Shown one piece after another: positions 1 to 7,394 of a DNA stretch of 12,969 bases. The DNA is from a bacterium (lineage in GTDB: Bacteria; Armatimonadota; Fimbriimonadia; Fimbriimonadales; JBAXQP01). Under the pieces are notes generated by a model. That model did not search any database, was not told the DNA's origin, and saw only the letters and a list, made by a program, of their open reading frames with translations. The stretch spans positions 1-12,969 of the forward strand of contig JBAXQP010000045.1 in the NCBI GenBank assembly GCA_037131655.1, read 5' to 3'. Both the position numbers and the translations under genes were made by a program. Positions within the stretch are counted from its first letter, which is position 1. Each line of letters opens with the position of its first letter.

Positions 1-1023
1 GGCAAAGAAGAATGGAGTTATGATTGCGACGATGATTAAAGTATGGATTATCGACCGCCACTTCGCTTGCCAAGATGCAGCAAGCCAAATAATTAAGATT
101 CCAAGCAACGTTCCAATATAGGCGTTACGCCCTTTGTTCACTGAGATGGCAACTAAGCTCAAAATGGTGAGTGTTAAGTACAACCATCGATGCTTTGGAC
201 CCTCAGTAAACATATAAGTAGCATAACATACTAACGCGCCCATTACAGCAAATAAAATCCCTGGATTCCTAACTGATTCTCCAGCGCCTCGTTCTGAAAC
301 ACCTGTCATTCCAAAGATGTAGTCATAAGAAAGAGCTTGGGGGAAAAGGTATGACTTCATATTGAAGAGGATATAAGCTATCAGGCACACGCCGAGCCCA
401 ATTAAAAAACCTTTTATCCGCTTAGGAGTGTTTAATAGAATAACAAGCGGAAAGTAAAGAAGTAAATAGATAATACCTGACATATCATACCAGATTTGTC
501 TCCAATCTGAATTCAGCAACCACATCCCACGGGCATAACCAAATAGTGTTATAAAAACCAAGATGGTAATGGCTGCGCCAGCAAGTGAAGTTTTAGGTTG
601 CTTATCTTTCCCGAGCATTAAATACTCCCATATGGAAAGAATAATAGCTGTAAAAAGAAGAAGGTCTTCTGTATTGAAGACGTTCGACCCTCCAGTCAAA
701 ATTCTGGCTAACATAGATGGTAGTGAACCTGGGCCAAAGAATGTGGAGTTGAGAATTATGATCGGTAAAATGATCCAATCAGGGGATCTTAAAATGAGAA
801 TAGTGGATATTCCTATAACAATAATCCCAATGGCTATTTCCGTTTTATCAAGCATCTGATAAAGACAAATCCCTGCTATTCCAACAAAGAATAGCATAAG
901 GAAAGAGAACCGCAAAGAAGTTGTAGTAGAGGCGTAGTAATCCGATTGCGAACGGTTTACCGCATATCGCATTCCCCATCCTATTCTTTTCAAACCGTTG
1001 AATAACGGCATCACTCTAATCAT
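1..1023 (-). CDS. O-antigen ligase/polymerase-like polytopic membrane protein, partial (C-terminus beyond window)
   Basis: An open frame of 341 codons starts with ATG at 1021-1023 and runs off the left edge without a stop. A Shine-Dalgarno AGGAGA (1026-1031) lies just upstream. The protein is very hydrophobic, with about ten predicted membrane segments (for example residues 39-57, 64-80, 84-95, 148-163, 183-198, 204-220, 255-272, 281-295, 303-316, 325-341). A periplasmic-type stretch around 225-253 is followed by a short NKGRNAYIG motif (296-304), which resembles the Ser/Asn-Arg-x-x-(W/Y)-hydrophobic signature of Wzy_C O-antigen ligase/polymerase proteins. In the family these join or polymerise undecaprenyl-linked glycans on the periplasmic face. 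It follows epsI by 25 bases and is probably cotranscribed with it. The family call rests on topology plus one short motif; the large periplasmic loop and the end of the protein are not visible. Another multi-spanning glycan protein is possible. Confidence 0.72.
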   Translation of the reverse strand, partial: MIRVMPLFNGLKRIGWGMRYAVNRSQSDYYASTTTSLRFSFLMLFFVGIAGICLYQMLDKTEIAIGIIVIGISTILILRSPDWIILPIIILNSTFFGPGSLPSMLARILTGGSNVFNTEDLLLFTAIILSIWEYLMLGKDKQPKTSLAGAAITILVFITLFGYARGMWLLNSDWRQIWYDMSGIIYLLLYFPLVILLNTPKRIKGFLIGLGVCLIAYILFNMKSYLFPQALSYDYIFGMTGVSERGAGESVRNPGILFAVMGALVCYATYMFTEGPKHRWLYLTLTILSLVAISVNKGRNAYIGTLLGILIIWLAASWQAKWRSIIHTLIIVAIITPFFFA

Positions 1024-1048
1024 TTTCTCCTATTGTTGGTTCTCTATG

Positions 1049-1783
1049 CTACTTTTTCAAACCTACCGCTTCAGGGTAAGTAGTCTTAAGTGCCCCATAC
1101 ATGTCGGACACAAAGCCTTTAAGTATTTGGTAATCAGCTTCCGGGTCACCGCTTTCCTTAACTATTACACGATAGAAGAAAGCTGAACTTCCGCGAAGCC
1201 CTAGGATTTTCCCAGCCCAGCTTTCGAATTGGATTCGTAAGTGGCTTGCAGTATCCTGGCCTGAAGAGTTACGCCACCAATAGAAAGCGGTAAGATATTG
1301 GTTATTGCTGTCTCTTACTCTAAGCATATGAACTTTTATCGTTCTGTTGAGCGAATCGATTTGTAGTTCACGTTCCTTATCCACTAAGATTTTCTGGCCT
1401 TGATTTGAAAAACATAGAGTCGGATCATGGAACGCTCCGCTGTGGGTGGCGGCCATGAGCACAAAGTCGACTTGATCGCCTGCGTCATTTCTATAGATAC
1501 GCCAGGAGATGCCCTGAGGCCGAAGCATTTCATAAGCATCTTTTCCCATGTCCCTATCTTTATCTATGGCATGCCAGTTACCTGCATCCATCGGAACCTT
1601 GCTTCGTATTTCATCCTCACTTACCAGGGGGGGGTTGAACCTTTGGACACGGCTGTAGGTGAGTGCTGAAATCGCGATTAATCCAATAAGAATAAACACG
1701 TGCAAACGAGCCCGCTCTTTTCCTGTCTTGTTATCGCCCTTCGAAAGTTGATTTTCGTTTGGAACCTGATCTATTGTTTCCAT
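1049..1783 (-). CDS. epsI: EpsI family exosortase-associated protein
   Basis: A 244-residue protein with a basic N-terminus, one membrane segment at about residues 27-44 and an extracytoplasmic EpsI (DUF3485-type) domain. Visible family landmarks are a HDPTLC motif with Cys124 (compare HxPxxC in EpsI proteins), a YWW motif at 168-170, and an Arg near 197 in a short GLRGSS stretch. EpsI proteins are encoded beside, or fused to, exosortases and are needed for exopolysaccharide production or exosortase function; the exact reaction is not settled. The gene overlaps the 3' end of the exosortase by 13 bases, so the two are probably translationally coupled; a GAGG Shine-Dalgarno lies about 8 bases before the ATG, inside the upstream gene. 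An uninterrupted C8 tract (+ strand G8, 1627-1634) encodes residues 50-52 (Asn-Pro-Pro) and could slip. Confidence 0.88.
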   Translation of the reverse strand: METIDQVPNENQLSKGDNKTGKERARLHVFILIGLIAISALTYSRVQRFNPPLVSEDEIRSKVPMDAGNWHAIDKDRDMGKDAYEMLRPQGISWRIYRNDAGDQVDFVLMAATHSGAFHDPTLCFSNQGQKILVDKERELQIDSLNRTIKVHMLRVRDSNNQYLTAFYWWRNSSGQDTASHLRIQFESWAGKILGLRGSSAFFYRVIVKESGDPEADYQILKGFVSDMYGALKTTYPEAVGLKK

Positions 1784-2661
1784 CCCAGTAACCTCGCTAA
1801 TCCAAAGAAGATTAAAAACGCTATAAATACAAAAAGGTATCCGCTATAGTCATGAGTTAATTGCCCCCAGTACATAGCCGATTCCTGTCCTTGTTGCACC
1901 CAAACCAACTCTCCTACTACTCCAACCATCGCAATACGAAGGCCGTTCATCAAGACCGCGATCGGATAGAGCAATGCCAGTAGGATAAGATTCTTCCACC
2001 AACCTAATTGATAAAGGGCGATAAAGAATAACGATAGGGTTAACAGAGAAATACTCAGCTTGAAACCAGCGCAAGGGATCCCAATATTGAGGATATAGTG
2101 GTCCATCTGGATAATACTGGTTGTTGGCATAGATGTGGCGAATTGCATCAATAGGAGATACTTATTGGCCATGATGGAAGACATGACTTGGACTTGATTC
2201 GTGTAAGCATCGAAAATGAATGGCGGAAGGGGAAGCATAAATAAAAGGAAAAGGTATGGAACTGATAACATCTTTGTCATCTGCTTGCCCAGTATAAAAA
2301 GGGAGGCGCCAAACAAAAAGGCAAAAAAGGATGCTTGATGAATAATTTGTGAATCAATTTGCTTACCATGTATTGCGCCGAAGAGACCGAGAATGACTAA
2401 CGGCAATCCCCAGAGTGTTGGATTAATGCGAATCTTTTCGAATGCTTCACGGCGATTCCAGATAAGATAGCCGGCTAAAAACGGAACCAATACGCCATGT
2501 GAATAATAGCTATCAGCTTCAAACCATATGGCATACATAAACGTCCACATCTGTTTGAAAGAAAGAAATACCAAAATTGCAAACACCCCAACAAGAGCTA
2601 ATGAAAATGGAGTTAGCTTTATCGGAAATGGTGTTGTTTTATTTTCAGTCGTTTCGCTCAT
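1771..2661 (-). CDS. Exosortase (EpsH/Xrt family transpeptidase)
   Basis: A 296-residue inner-membrane protein with about eight hydrophobic segments and the exosortase landmarks in order: a SYYSHG stretch at 51-56 (typical of the N-terminal half), the catalytic Cys197 in PCAGF, Arg242 in NGLRI, and His270 in HDYSG. Exosortases are cysteine transpeptidases that recognise C-terminal PEP-CTERM-type tripartite signals and process exported proteins, usually in bacteria with an exopolysaccharide locus. The triad is complete, so the protein is probably active. The flanks differ from the commonest form (Cys-Ser-Gly-Ile/Leu-Arg): here Cys-Ala-Gly-Phe-Lys, so the subfamily is uncertain. The start is an ATG in a 4-base ATGA overlap with the stop of the GtrA-family gene, with GAGGT about 7 bases upstream in that gene. 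It is followed by epsI with a 13-base overlap. No PEP-CTERM substrate is encoded in the window. Confidence 0.93.
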   Translation of the reverse strand: MSETTENKTTPFPIKLTPFSLALVGVFAILVFLSFKQMWTFMYAIWFEADSYYSHGVLVPFLAGYLIWNRREAFEKIRINPTLWGLPLVILGLFGAIHGKQIDSQIIHQASFFAFLFGASLFILGKQMTKMLSVPYLFLLFMLPLPPFIFDAYTNQVQVMSSIMANKYLLLMQFATSMPTTSIIQMDHYILNIGIPCAGFKLSISLLTLSLFFIALYQLGWWKNLILLALLYPIAVLMNGLRIAMVGVVGELVWVQQGQESAMYWGQLTHDYSGYLFVFIAFLIFFGLARLLGWKQ

Positions 2662-3236
2662 TTAGTTACCTCAGCCATTGGTTCTAAGCTTTTACTCGGC
2701 TTGAAAGTCCAAAATTTGTTAGCAAAGAAATTCCAGAACATTACTATAACCGTCGCTACTACTTTGGGCAAGATTTGCATTCGATTGGAAGCGTGGCCAT
2801 TTGACGTTAATGAGATGGTTAAATATAGTACGATGGTTGTGTTAAGCGCCATACCTACAACATTAACCGCAATGAACCGGACAAACTGTTGTCGGCGATT
2901 GGAAGCATCGGCACTTCGGAAGGTCCACCGGCTGTTCCAGTAAAACCCATTCAATACGGCTGTCCCAGTCGAGATAACATTGCTGATACAAACTTCAAAA
3001 GCTATCGCCCAACCGACCAGACCGATTGCTCCCATCACTGCTGTACCGACGTGATTAGGAATCATTATTAAGTTTTTGACAGAGTAATACAGTCCCCAAT
3101 CAATGGCAGTACTTGAAAAACCGACAATGCAGAACTTGATAAATTGGCGAACACCGGGTGGAAGATCGCGCAAAACTTTCTTTTCTTTCATTCCGTTTGA
3201 ATATTCAGTTTTGGTATCGAGTACCACGTTTGGCAT
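2658..3236 (-). CDS. GtrA family membrane protein (putative lipid-linked sugar translocase)
   Basis: A 192-residue protein with four membrane segments (about 33-53, 63-87, 119-143, 155-172), the standard GtrA topology. Family motifs are the first-helix stretch QFIKFCIVGF (31-40), a WNSRWTF motif after helix 2 (100-106) and its echo WNFFANKFWTF after helix 4 (168-178). GtrA proteins are linked to moving polyprenyl-phosphate sugars across the membrane or supporting enzymes that use them. It lies 21 bases after the UbiA-family gene and overlaps the exosortase start by four bases (ATGA), so it belongs to the same transcript. The ATG at 3234-3236 has AGGGAG about 10 bases upstream; an internal Met16 has no ribosome site. 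The family call is firm; the cargo is inferred from its UbiA neighbour. Confidence 0.9.
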   Translation of the reverse strand: MPNVVLDTKTEYSNGMKEKKVLRDLPPGVRQFIKFCIVGFSSTAIDWGLYYSVKNLIMIPNHVGTAVMGAIGLVGWAIAFEVCISNVISTGTAVLNGFYWNSRWTFRSADASNRRQQFVRFIAVNVVGMALNTTIVLYLTISLTSNGHASNRMQILPKVVATVIVMFWNFFANKFWTFKPSKSLEPMAEVTK

Positions 3237-3257
3237 TTGCCATTATCTCCCTAGTCA

Positions 3258-4307
3258 TCAACGCATACCGGTCGGAAAAGTTCCAGGTATATTAGCTGTG
3301 AACTTGAAGGCTAGTACAGAAAGAGCAATCCATATCAAAATACTCAGCATTATATGTTTGTCTTCCAACAGGTCGTGTTCTGGCGCTCCACCTTTTTCGT
3401 TTATCTGCATCAAGAAAATATATCGAAGAATCGCGTAAAGAACGGGCGGAATTGTCCAATAAAGTCGAAAATGCGTATCAGCTGAAGGCGATTCTATCGC
3501 GTACATGCAATAAGCAACAATGGTGCCTGCTGCCATAATCGTGACAAATTGATCGGTTAGCGCTATTGAATACTGGCTGAGAGAACTGCGGTGGTTGGAT
3601 CCCTCAGCACCGAGTATTACTAATTCATGTCGGCGCTTACCAAAGCCAATAAGCAGCGATAATAAGCCGGTGCATACCATAAGCCAGCGTGAAATTGAAA
3701 CATCGATAGCTGCGGCTCCTGCCATTGCTCTCAAAATGAATCCCAATGAAATCATACAAACATCTAGGATGGGTTGGTTCTTCAAGCCGCTCGAATAAGC
3801 AATTTGAATAATAAGATATATCACAGAAAGCGCGGCAAACTTTATCGATAATAGACCTAGCCCAAGAACCAAATAGGCTGTTAGACCCAATGCGCATGCC
3901 CAAAGCACAATAGCAGTAGTGATGGCGAGGGAACATGGAACAATTCCGGCTGCGATTGGACGAAACTTTTTCTTGGGGTGCTGTCGATCTTTTTCAATAT
4001 CCTTGACATCATTTAGTAAATATACGCCACTGGATAACATGCAAAAGACCACAAAGCCAATTGTGGCTTCGACCAGTGAGGAAATATCCTTAAAGTTTGG
4101 CTGTTTAAACCAAGCAAGACCAGGGATAGCCCCAGTAAAGATGACGCCGGCGTACAGCAGGATGTTCTTCACCCACTGACGAGGCCGCATAGCGCCAATT
4201 AACCCGATCACAACATTAGTTGTAGTCAGGTTCTTTACTTCCTTTATGGTTTTCTTGTTTTGTGTTTGCACAGGTGACATTAATTTAAATAAGCCAATTC
4301 TATTCAT
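3258..4307 (-). CDS. UbiA family prenyltransferase, decaprenyl-phosphate phosphoribosyltransferase-like
   Basis: A 349-residue polytopic membrane protein of the UbiA superfamily. The first aspartate motif is ND at 99-100 with D103 and D107, followed by HPKKKFRP (110-117). The second region is YSSGLKNQPILD (171-182), followed by FGKRRHEL (222-229) and a C-terminal GAPEHDLLEDK stretch (307-317). The MRPRQWVKN opening at residue 40 together with FGKRRxEL is the pattern of the group containing mycobacterial Rv3806c, which transfers phosphoribose from PRPP to decaprenyl phosphate. The role here would be to make a polyprenyl-phosphate pentose for the cell-surface glycan (inference). The first 39 residues are polar and longer than usual. 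The ATG at 4305-4307 has no clear ribosome site, and neither does Met10, so the start is uncertain; translation may be coupled to the upstream gene, 31 bases away. Substrate could differ from ribose. Confidence 0.85.
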   Translation of the reverse strand: MNRIGLFKLMSPVQTQNKKTIKEVKNLTTTNVVIGLIGAMRPRQWVKNILLYAGVIFTGAIPGLAWFKQPNFKDISSLVEATIGFVVFCMLSSGVYLLNDVKDIEKDRQHPKKKFRPIAAGIVPCSLAITTAIVLWACALGLTAYLVLGLGLLSIKFAALSVIYLIIQIAYSSGLKNQPILDVCMISLGFILRAMAGAAAIDVSISRWLMVCTGLLSLLIGFGKRRHELVILGAEGSNHRSSLSQYSIALTDQFVTIMAAGTIVAYCMYAIESPSADTHFRLYWTIPPVLYAILRYIFLMQINEKGGAPEHDLLEDKHIMLSILIWIALSVLAFKFTANIPGTFPTGMR

Positions 4308-4338
4308 TTAAGAGCATCGAGAGTCGGTTATGATTGTT

Positions 4339-5040
4339 TTAGTAGGCTCCTTCTCCCTTCATAACAGCCGGGATCGTTAGCAATAAGATTTTCAAGTCCA
4401 GCCAAAAGGACATGTTTTCGATATAGAAAATGTCCATCTCGACCCAGTGATCGAAGGAGACATTGCTGCGTCCGCTAATTTGCCAAAGGCACGTAATTCC
4501 TGGTGTCACCGCTAGCCGCTGTGTGTGAATAGGAGTATATTGCTCCACTTCCGCAGGGAGAGGGGGGCGTGGTCCGACTAAGCTCATATCACCCATAAGA
4601 ACATTGAAAAATTGTGGTAATTCATCAAGGCTAAGTTTACGCAGCCATCTACCTATAGGAGTGACCCGTGGATCATTTTTGATTTTAAAAGTCGGTCCCA
4701 CCGATTCATTCAAATGCTGCAAGGACTCTCGTCTAGCCTCCGCATCAATGAACATCGATCTAAATTTATAGAAAATAAAGGGCCGTCCACGATGACCGAT
4801 ACGCACTTGTTTAAAGATAATCGAGCCAGGTGAAGTGACTTTAATCGCAATCGCAATTGCAAGAAAAAGCGGGAATAAAATAGCCAGCACGAAAAGGGCT
4901 GCCAGGAAGTCCAGGAACCTTTTAAAGGCAGCATATGGCACGATGCGTTTCTCAATATACTTATCGCACATTGAAGTTATATTAGGCAAGTCTGTTGAGA
5001 TAGATTTGCTCATACTTTCTCTTACAGCGCTCTTGCGCAT
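4339..5040 (-). CDS. Bacterial sugar transferase (monotopic phosphoglycosyl transferase, WcaJ/PglC type)
   Basis: A 233-residue enzyme that would start the glycan by moving a sugar phosphate from a UDP-sugar to undecaprenyl phosphate at the inner membrane. After a polar stretch of about 38 residues comes KRFLDF and one reentrant hydrophobic helix (about 42-66), then the catalytic domain: FKQVRIGHRGRPF (76-88), YKFRSM (91-96), NDPRVTPIGRWLRKLSLDELPQ with the Asp139-Glu140 pair, GDMSLVGPRPP (150-160), and the C-terminal MKGEGAY. This is the compact core only; the four-helix plus nucleotide-binding N-terminal half of WcaJ-type proteins is absent, so the size is closer to PglC or the short forms. 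AGGAGAG sits immediately before the ATG, which supports this start. It is the first gene after a hairpin that follows the wzc-like gene. The sugar it uses cannot be read from the sequence. Confidence 0.93.
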   Translation of the reverse strand: MRKSAVRESMSKSISTDLPNITSMCDKYIEKRIVPYAAFKRFLDFLAALFVLAILFPLFLAIAIAIKVTSPGSIIFKQVRIGHRGRPFIFYKFRSMFIDAEARRESLQHLNESVGPTFKIKNDPRVTPIGRWLRKLSLDELPQFFNVLMGDMSLVGPRPPLPAEVEQYTPIHTQRLAVTPGITCLWQISGRSNVSFDHWVEMDIFYIENMSFWLDLKILLLTIPAVMKGEGAY

Positions 5041-5107
5041 CTCTCCTATCGTTAGCTAATAACGACATAACAGGTTGGCAGATGGAACATATATAAAGAT
5101 CAAACAA

Positions 5108-5129
5108 CCGGGCAGCAAACGCTGCCCGG
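5108..5129 (-). terminator. Hairpin, probable intrinsic terminator/attenuator after the wzc-like gene
   Basis: A perfect 9-bp GC-rich stem (CCGGGCAGC / GCTGCCCGG) with a 4-base loop. It lies 26 bases past the stop of the BY-kinase gene. Read on the minus strand it is followed by a T-rich stretch (TTGTTTGATCTTT), the usual form of a Rho-independent terminator, though the T run is interrupted. It sits 67 bases before the sugar transferase start, so it either ends the wza-wzc transcript or lets part of it through to the six downstream genes. Confidence 0.7.
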
Positions 5130-5155
5130 CGTCATATTACGAGAAATTGTCTTCA

Positions 5156-7363
5156 TTAAGCGCCGTCGTCATCATCCGTAGGTTCGTTGCCAGACGTAAG
5201 TGACCGCTCGTGGCCGTTTAGCAGACCTCTCGGAGCGGTTGCATTACGTAAAGCGATTGACGCTTCATAGGACCGGCGATAATTCACATATCCAGGAGCA
5301 TCTTCGTAGCGGACCTTATTTAAGACCACTCCTACAATATTGGCTCCAAAACGTTCCAATCGGTCCGTTAACTCTCCCTCTGATTCTGAAGCAGGCGCTC
5401 CCGCTTCATGAACTAGAATGACGTTCTTGACCGACTGCGCAATAATACCGGCATCAGCAAATGTCGAACCGGCGGGTGTGTCGATTATGATAAAATCAGT
5501 TCCACGAGAAGCCTGCTCGATAAAATGGGCCATCGCCGCTGAACGGAAAAGTCGAACAGGGTTTACCGGTGGTTGACCGGCCGAGATAAACAAGAGGTCA
5601 GTAACGCTCGTTGGCTGAACCACTTCTTCCATACGGGCGTTATTGCTCAAAATCTCATTAAGCCCAGCTTTATTCTCAACGCCGAAGTGGCGATGAAGGG
5701 CCGGTTGGCGAAGGTCCCCATCCACAAGCAAAACACGCGCTCCATCCCTAGCCAATGCAACCGCTAAGTTTGCGGCAACAGTTGTGCGGCCAACATTCGA
5801 AGAAGCGCTAGTAATCGCAACCGCTGGGCCGTGCATTCGGCCATTGGCGCCCAAGAGGTTCGTCGAAAGCATTTGATACGAAGCAGACAAGGCTGATACA
5901 CTTTCGTTGTCCTTGGGTATGCTGGCGACTCGGATTTTGGGCAGAGCTGCAATTACGTTGTAACCAAGCGCCTTCTCGGTTTGAGTGACGTTGTAAGTTC
6001 CAGCGTCGAATTGATTAAGTAGCAGCACAAGACTGATCGCTAAGACCGCGCTTAAAGCTAGCGCCATCATTGTTTTGATCGGCGTTTTTTTATCAACAGG
6101 TGAAGTAAACGGTTCGTTAATTACTTTAATAACAGCAGAATTGACGGTCTCGTTTTCGCGAAGAAGGGCTTCGTTCAATTTAGTCTTCATCAGGCGCACG
6201 TCATTCTCAGCGATCTGAGTATCCATTGCATATTTAGCAAGCTGCTGCTCAGTATAAGGCATAGCCCGAAGTTTTGCATTCGCACTATCTAGCTGTCTTG
6301 TAGCTTCATTGATCCTTGTTTGTGCCACTTGCTGTTGAATGTTTCGACTAACAACTTCCTGCTTCATCATATCGTGGAGCGGATTAGAAGCAACTGATTC
6401 GTTTTGTTTTATTGACTGAGGAGACGCATTGATTTTATTAATACGTTTGTTATAGTCTTCAATCGAGAGCTTTAATGCGATAATTGTTGGGTGTTTAGGC
6501 CCTTTAACCATCACCTCTGAAGCAAGTATATTTTCCAATTTCGCTTTCTCTACGATAAAACCGTTTAGGGTTGGATTGAGCATATTATTAAAACTGCTCA
6601 CTTTCATTTTTTCAAACCCTTTTTTCGTAAGCATCTTTTGCGCTTCAGCTTGAGATGTAACTGCTTCCAGTTGTGCTCTTTGAGCGTCGTTCAATACTCC
6701 TCTTAGGGAAGCCACTTCCGAGACCATGCTTCTTTCCGTATCGGTGAAGCTGACGCCTGAGTGTTTGGCCTGGTAGTCGCGATAGATGCCATAAGCTTGC
6801 TCGTATTTCTTCTTTTTGTCCTCAGCCTGGTCTTGAATAAATTGGCGTTGTGCTTGCATAAACTGGCGGTTGACTTCAGTGTAATACTCGCGAAACTTTG
6901 ATTTCAATACTTCAGAAGCATGTTGAGCGTCTGCTTGGCTATCGCCAATAATATGAACCGTTAAAAAGTCAGTCCCTCGGTCGAAGTCGACTGCCAACCT
7001 TCCAACAAAATCAGCGTAAGCTGACTGTTGTCCCTGTTGGTCAGTGCCAAACTTTGCCATCGGTCCCCATGAACCACTTTGAGCTAAGTCGGTAAAAGTT
7101 GCTACTAGCAGCTTTTCCTTGGCGAACAATTCTCGGAGATTGTTCATGCGAGTCTCAACGTCACTTGTTGCCACCGCAGCGCCTTCATAGAGCTTAATGG
7201 ACGAGTTGGAAGAGGGAAGGACTTCTTGAATGGTAAAGTGCCCGTCGTATTTCTTGGGTCCCAACACCGTGAAGAGGAACGTTAGGAGTGTGATAGGCAC
7301 CACTACAAACGCGACTACCCACCAGCGTCGCAATAACGGTCTTAAAATCAGTAAAACACCCAC
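5156..7363 (-). CDS. Wzc-like chain length determinant protein with C-terminal BY-kinase domain (variant Walker A)
   Basis: A 735-residue inner-membrane protein. Membrane helix 1 is at about residues 14-33. A Wzz-type region follows, then a long charged, coiled-coil-like part (about 145-400), a proline-containing stretch (418-428) and helix 2 (about 431-449). The C-terminal domain (about 510-700) is a MinD/CpsD-like ATPase: Walker A region ITSASSNVGRTT (517-528), Walker A' VLLVDGDLRQP (545-555) and Walker B FIIIDTP (624-630). In the family this autokinase controls polymer length and works with a Wza-type pore. The Walker A Lys is Arg526 (codon CGC, 5786-5788). The usual C-terminal Tyr cluster is reduced to three Tyr (Y692, Y695, Y699), and the tail ends in DDDD. 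The start is GTG with GGAGG (7371-7375) seven bases upstream, a strong site. It lies 31 bases after the Wza-like gene. Confidence 0.92.
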   Translation of the reverse strand: MGVLLILRPLLRRWWVVAFVVVPITLLTFLFTVLGPKKYDGHFTIQEVLPSSNSSIKLYEGAAVATSDVETRMNNLRELFAKEKLLVATFTDLAQSGSWGPMAKFGTDQQGQQSAYADFVGRLAVDFDRGTDFLTVHIIGDSQADAQHASEVLKSKFREYYTEVNRQFMQAQRQFIQDQAEDKKKKYEQAYGIYRDYQAKHSGVSFTDTERSMVSEVASLRGVLNDAQRAQLEAVTSQAEAQKMLTKKGFEKMKVSSFNNMLNPTLNGFIVEKAKLENILASEVMVKGPKHPTIIALKLSIEDYNKRINKINASPQSIKQNESVASNPLHDMMKQEVVSRNIQQQVAQTRINEATRQLDSANAKLRAMPYTEQQLAKYAMDTQIAENDVRLMKTKLNEALLRENETVNSAVIKVINEPFTSPVDKKTPIKTMMALALSAVLAISLVLLLNQFDAGTYNVTQTEKALGYNVIAALPKIRVASIPKDNESVSALSASYQMLSTNLLGANGRMHGPAVAITSASSNVGRTTVAANLAVALARDGARVLLVDGDLRQPALHRHFGVENKAGLNEILSNNARMEEVVQPTSVTDLLFISAGQPPVNPVRLFRSAAMAHFIEQASRGTDFIIIDTPAGSTFADAGIIAQSVKNVILVHEAGAPASESEGELTDRLERFGANIVGVVLNKVRYEDAPGYVNYRRSYEASIALRNATAPRGLLNGHERSLTSGNEPTDDDDGA

Positions 7364-7394
7364 GAGAATTCCTCCAGTAACTCACTTCGAAGCG

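Noticed and set aside
563..859. A 98-codon plus-strand frame near the left end.
   Set aside because: It is antisense to the O-antigen ligase-like gene, whose hydrophobic helices read cleanly on the minus strand.
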